Positions 63,622 through 64,000 of a stretch of DNA of 64,000 nucleotides are shown piece by piece. The stretch lies in assembly GCF_016859285.1 (NCBI RefSeq), contig NC_053406.1, forward strand, positions 12,150,026 to 12,214,025. Direction: 5' to 3'. The position numbers were made by a program, and so were the translations under genes. Under the pieces are notes generated by a model. That model saw only the letters and a program-made list of their open reading frames with translations, made no database searches and was not told where the DNA came from. The DNA comes from Xiphias gladius (taxonomy: Eukaryota > Chordata > Actinopteri > Istiophoriformes > Xiphiidae). The first letter of the stretch is position 1. Each line of letters begins with the position of its first letter.

Positions 63622-63725
63622 ACCTCAGGTTGTCCCTTGGCTGAGAAGGCACTGTATGGAGGCACAATGTTAGGAACATCTTCATAACCCTCGGGAACTG
63701 GCTCCGCCAAGGACGTATTAAAAAC
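57832..63725 (-). CDS. naalad2: M28 glutamate carboxypeptidase, NAALAD2/FOLH1 type (3' part, 17 exons)
   Basis: Minus-strand exons: 63725-63624, 63432-63307, 62938-62858, 62748-62643, 62533-62440, 62253-62158, 61357-61272, 60815-60696, 60621-60539, 60412-60349, 60246-60179, 60048-59957, 59613-59523, 59395-59131, 59002-58921, 58753-58661, 58021-57832. They total 612 aa in continuous frame. The 5' exons (cytoplasmic tail, membrane anchor) lie beyond 64000. Visible are the protease-associated region ([14 protein letters not shown]), zinc ligands of the co-catalytic M28 site in GGHRD, GGIDP, DAEEFG, NADS and YHSVYETF, and the C-terminal signature [17 protein letters not shown]. The family are type II ectoenzymes releasing C-terminal glutamate from NAAG or folyl-polyglutamate. 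The C-terminal ISIAAF and the adjacent chordc1 remnant favour NAALAD2; FOLH1 is the alternative. All metal ligands look intact. Several splice sites abut TG repeats. Confidence 0.88.
60442..60536. repeat. TG/GGGTG microsatellite at a naalad2 donor
   Basis: About 95 bp of TG and GGGTGTG repeats end at the minus-strand 5' splice site (GAG|GTACCCC at 60539/60538). Confidence 0.9.
60624..60648. repeat. CA/TG microsatellite at a naalad2 acceptor
   Basis: On the minus strand the TG run is followed immediately by TAG and the exon at 60621. Confidence 0.9.
60818..60888. repeat. CA/TG microsatellite at a naalad2 acceptor
   Basis: About 35 TG units on the minus strand run straight into TAG, the acceptor of the catalytic exon starting at 60815. 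The position normally held by a polypyrimidine tract is TG repeat. Confidence 0.92.
63594..63621. repeat. TG microsatellite at a naalad2 donor
   Basis: On the minus strand the donor GAG|GTACACAC at 63624/63623 merges into the CA run. Similar short CA/TG runs lie at 58762-58784, 59406-59428, 61864-61882 and 62572-62596 within naalad2 introns. Confidence 0.88.
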
Positions 63726-63819
63726 CTGAGAAAGTAAGATGAAATGAGGTGAGGTAAAATTTGATGGAATTTGGTGAGAAAGCCTTATATTCTCTATAGT
63801 AAATGCTTTGAAACTTGTA

Positions 63820-64000
63820 CTTTACTTGTGTGTTATCTTTTCAGGCATCTTTATATTTCTGCTGCTTTACATTTTAGATGGAAATTTTGTACTTCTTACT
63901 CCACTACAATCTATTTGGCAGTTGGCTACTTCTAACTTTACAACTTAAAAGTTTACATCTAAGAACATAGGAAGGACTTATAAAACATGATGCTTTATCA
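63820..64000 (+). repeat. CCACCACTG-type teleost repeat (copy 4, truncated by window edge)
   Basis: TTGTACTTCTTACTCCACTA, then TTTGGCAGTTGGCTACTTC and AACATGATGCTTTAT, match the interior of the repeat seen at 8.4 and 52.4 kb, in the opposite orientation. It lies in a naalad2 intron and runs off the window. Confidence 0.55.

Noticed and set aside
1-64000. tRNA, rRNA, CRISPR, bacterial operons, retroviral or other capsid-bearing elements
   Set aside because: None recognised on either strand. The sequence is vertebrate nuclear DNA and I saw no gag, pol, env or capsid-like frames.

Overview
The window is nuclear DNA of a ray-finned fish, most likely a percomorph teleost. Genes are intron-rich with GT-AG junctions, intergenic DNA is AT-rich, CA/TG microsatellites are frequent, and several interspersed repeats are of types common in teleosts. 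The immune gene carries a FISNA-NACHT module, which is typical of fish.

Left half (1-38.5 kb). Gene order and strands match human 11q13.4 read in reverse: anapc15 (+, 3' end only), tomt (-), lamtor1 (+), lrrc51 (-), numa1 (+). An sFRP2-like Wnt antagonist (-) lies between tomt and lamtor1. In primates LRRC51 and TOMT form the read-through locus LRTOMT. Here they are separate genes on the same strand, about 15 kb apart. numa1 (24 coding exons, about 2,526 aa predicted) has one 4.6 kb exon holding three nearly identical 1,020-bp tandem repeats, each made of four older 85-residue coiled-coil repeats.

Middle (39.6-49.2 kb). A 12-exon NLR-type gene encodes an acidic N-terminus, a pyrin/death-fold-like region, FISNA, and a NACHT plus winged-helix region, then stops without leucine-rich repeats. 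The Walker A lysine is methionine and the usual Walker B glutamate is cysteine. It therefore looks like a pseudo-NTPase NLR, and its NACHT is split over several exons.

Right (50.5-64 kb). There is a single broken C-type lectin exon (-), then a decayed but intron-containing chordc1 copy (+), then the 3' 17 coding exons of an M28 peptidase of the NAALAD2/FOLH1 type (-) that runs off the right edge. Tail-to-tail NAALAD2-CHORDC1 is also the human 11q14.3 arrangement, which supports naalad2 and identifies the decayed gene.

The genes do not form one pathway. They include cell-division factors (anapc15, numa1), a lysosomal mTORC1 scaffold (lamtor1), hearing and cilium-linked genes (tomt, lrrc51), a secreted Wnt modulator, an innate-immunity protein and a glutamate carboxypeptidase. 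Exon coordinates were assigned by eye from splice sites, frame continuity and remembered family sequences. No alignment or database search was run.
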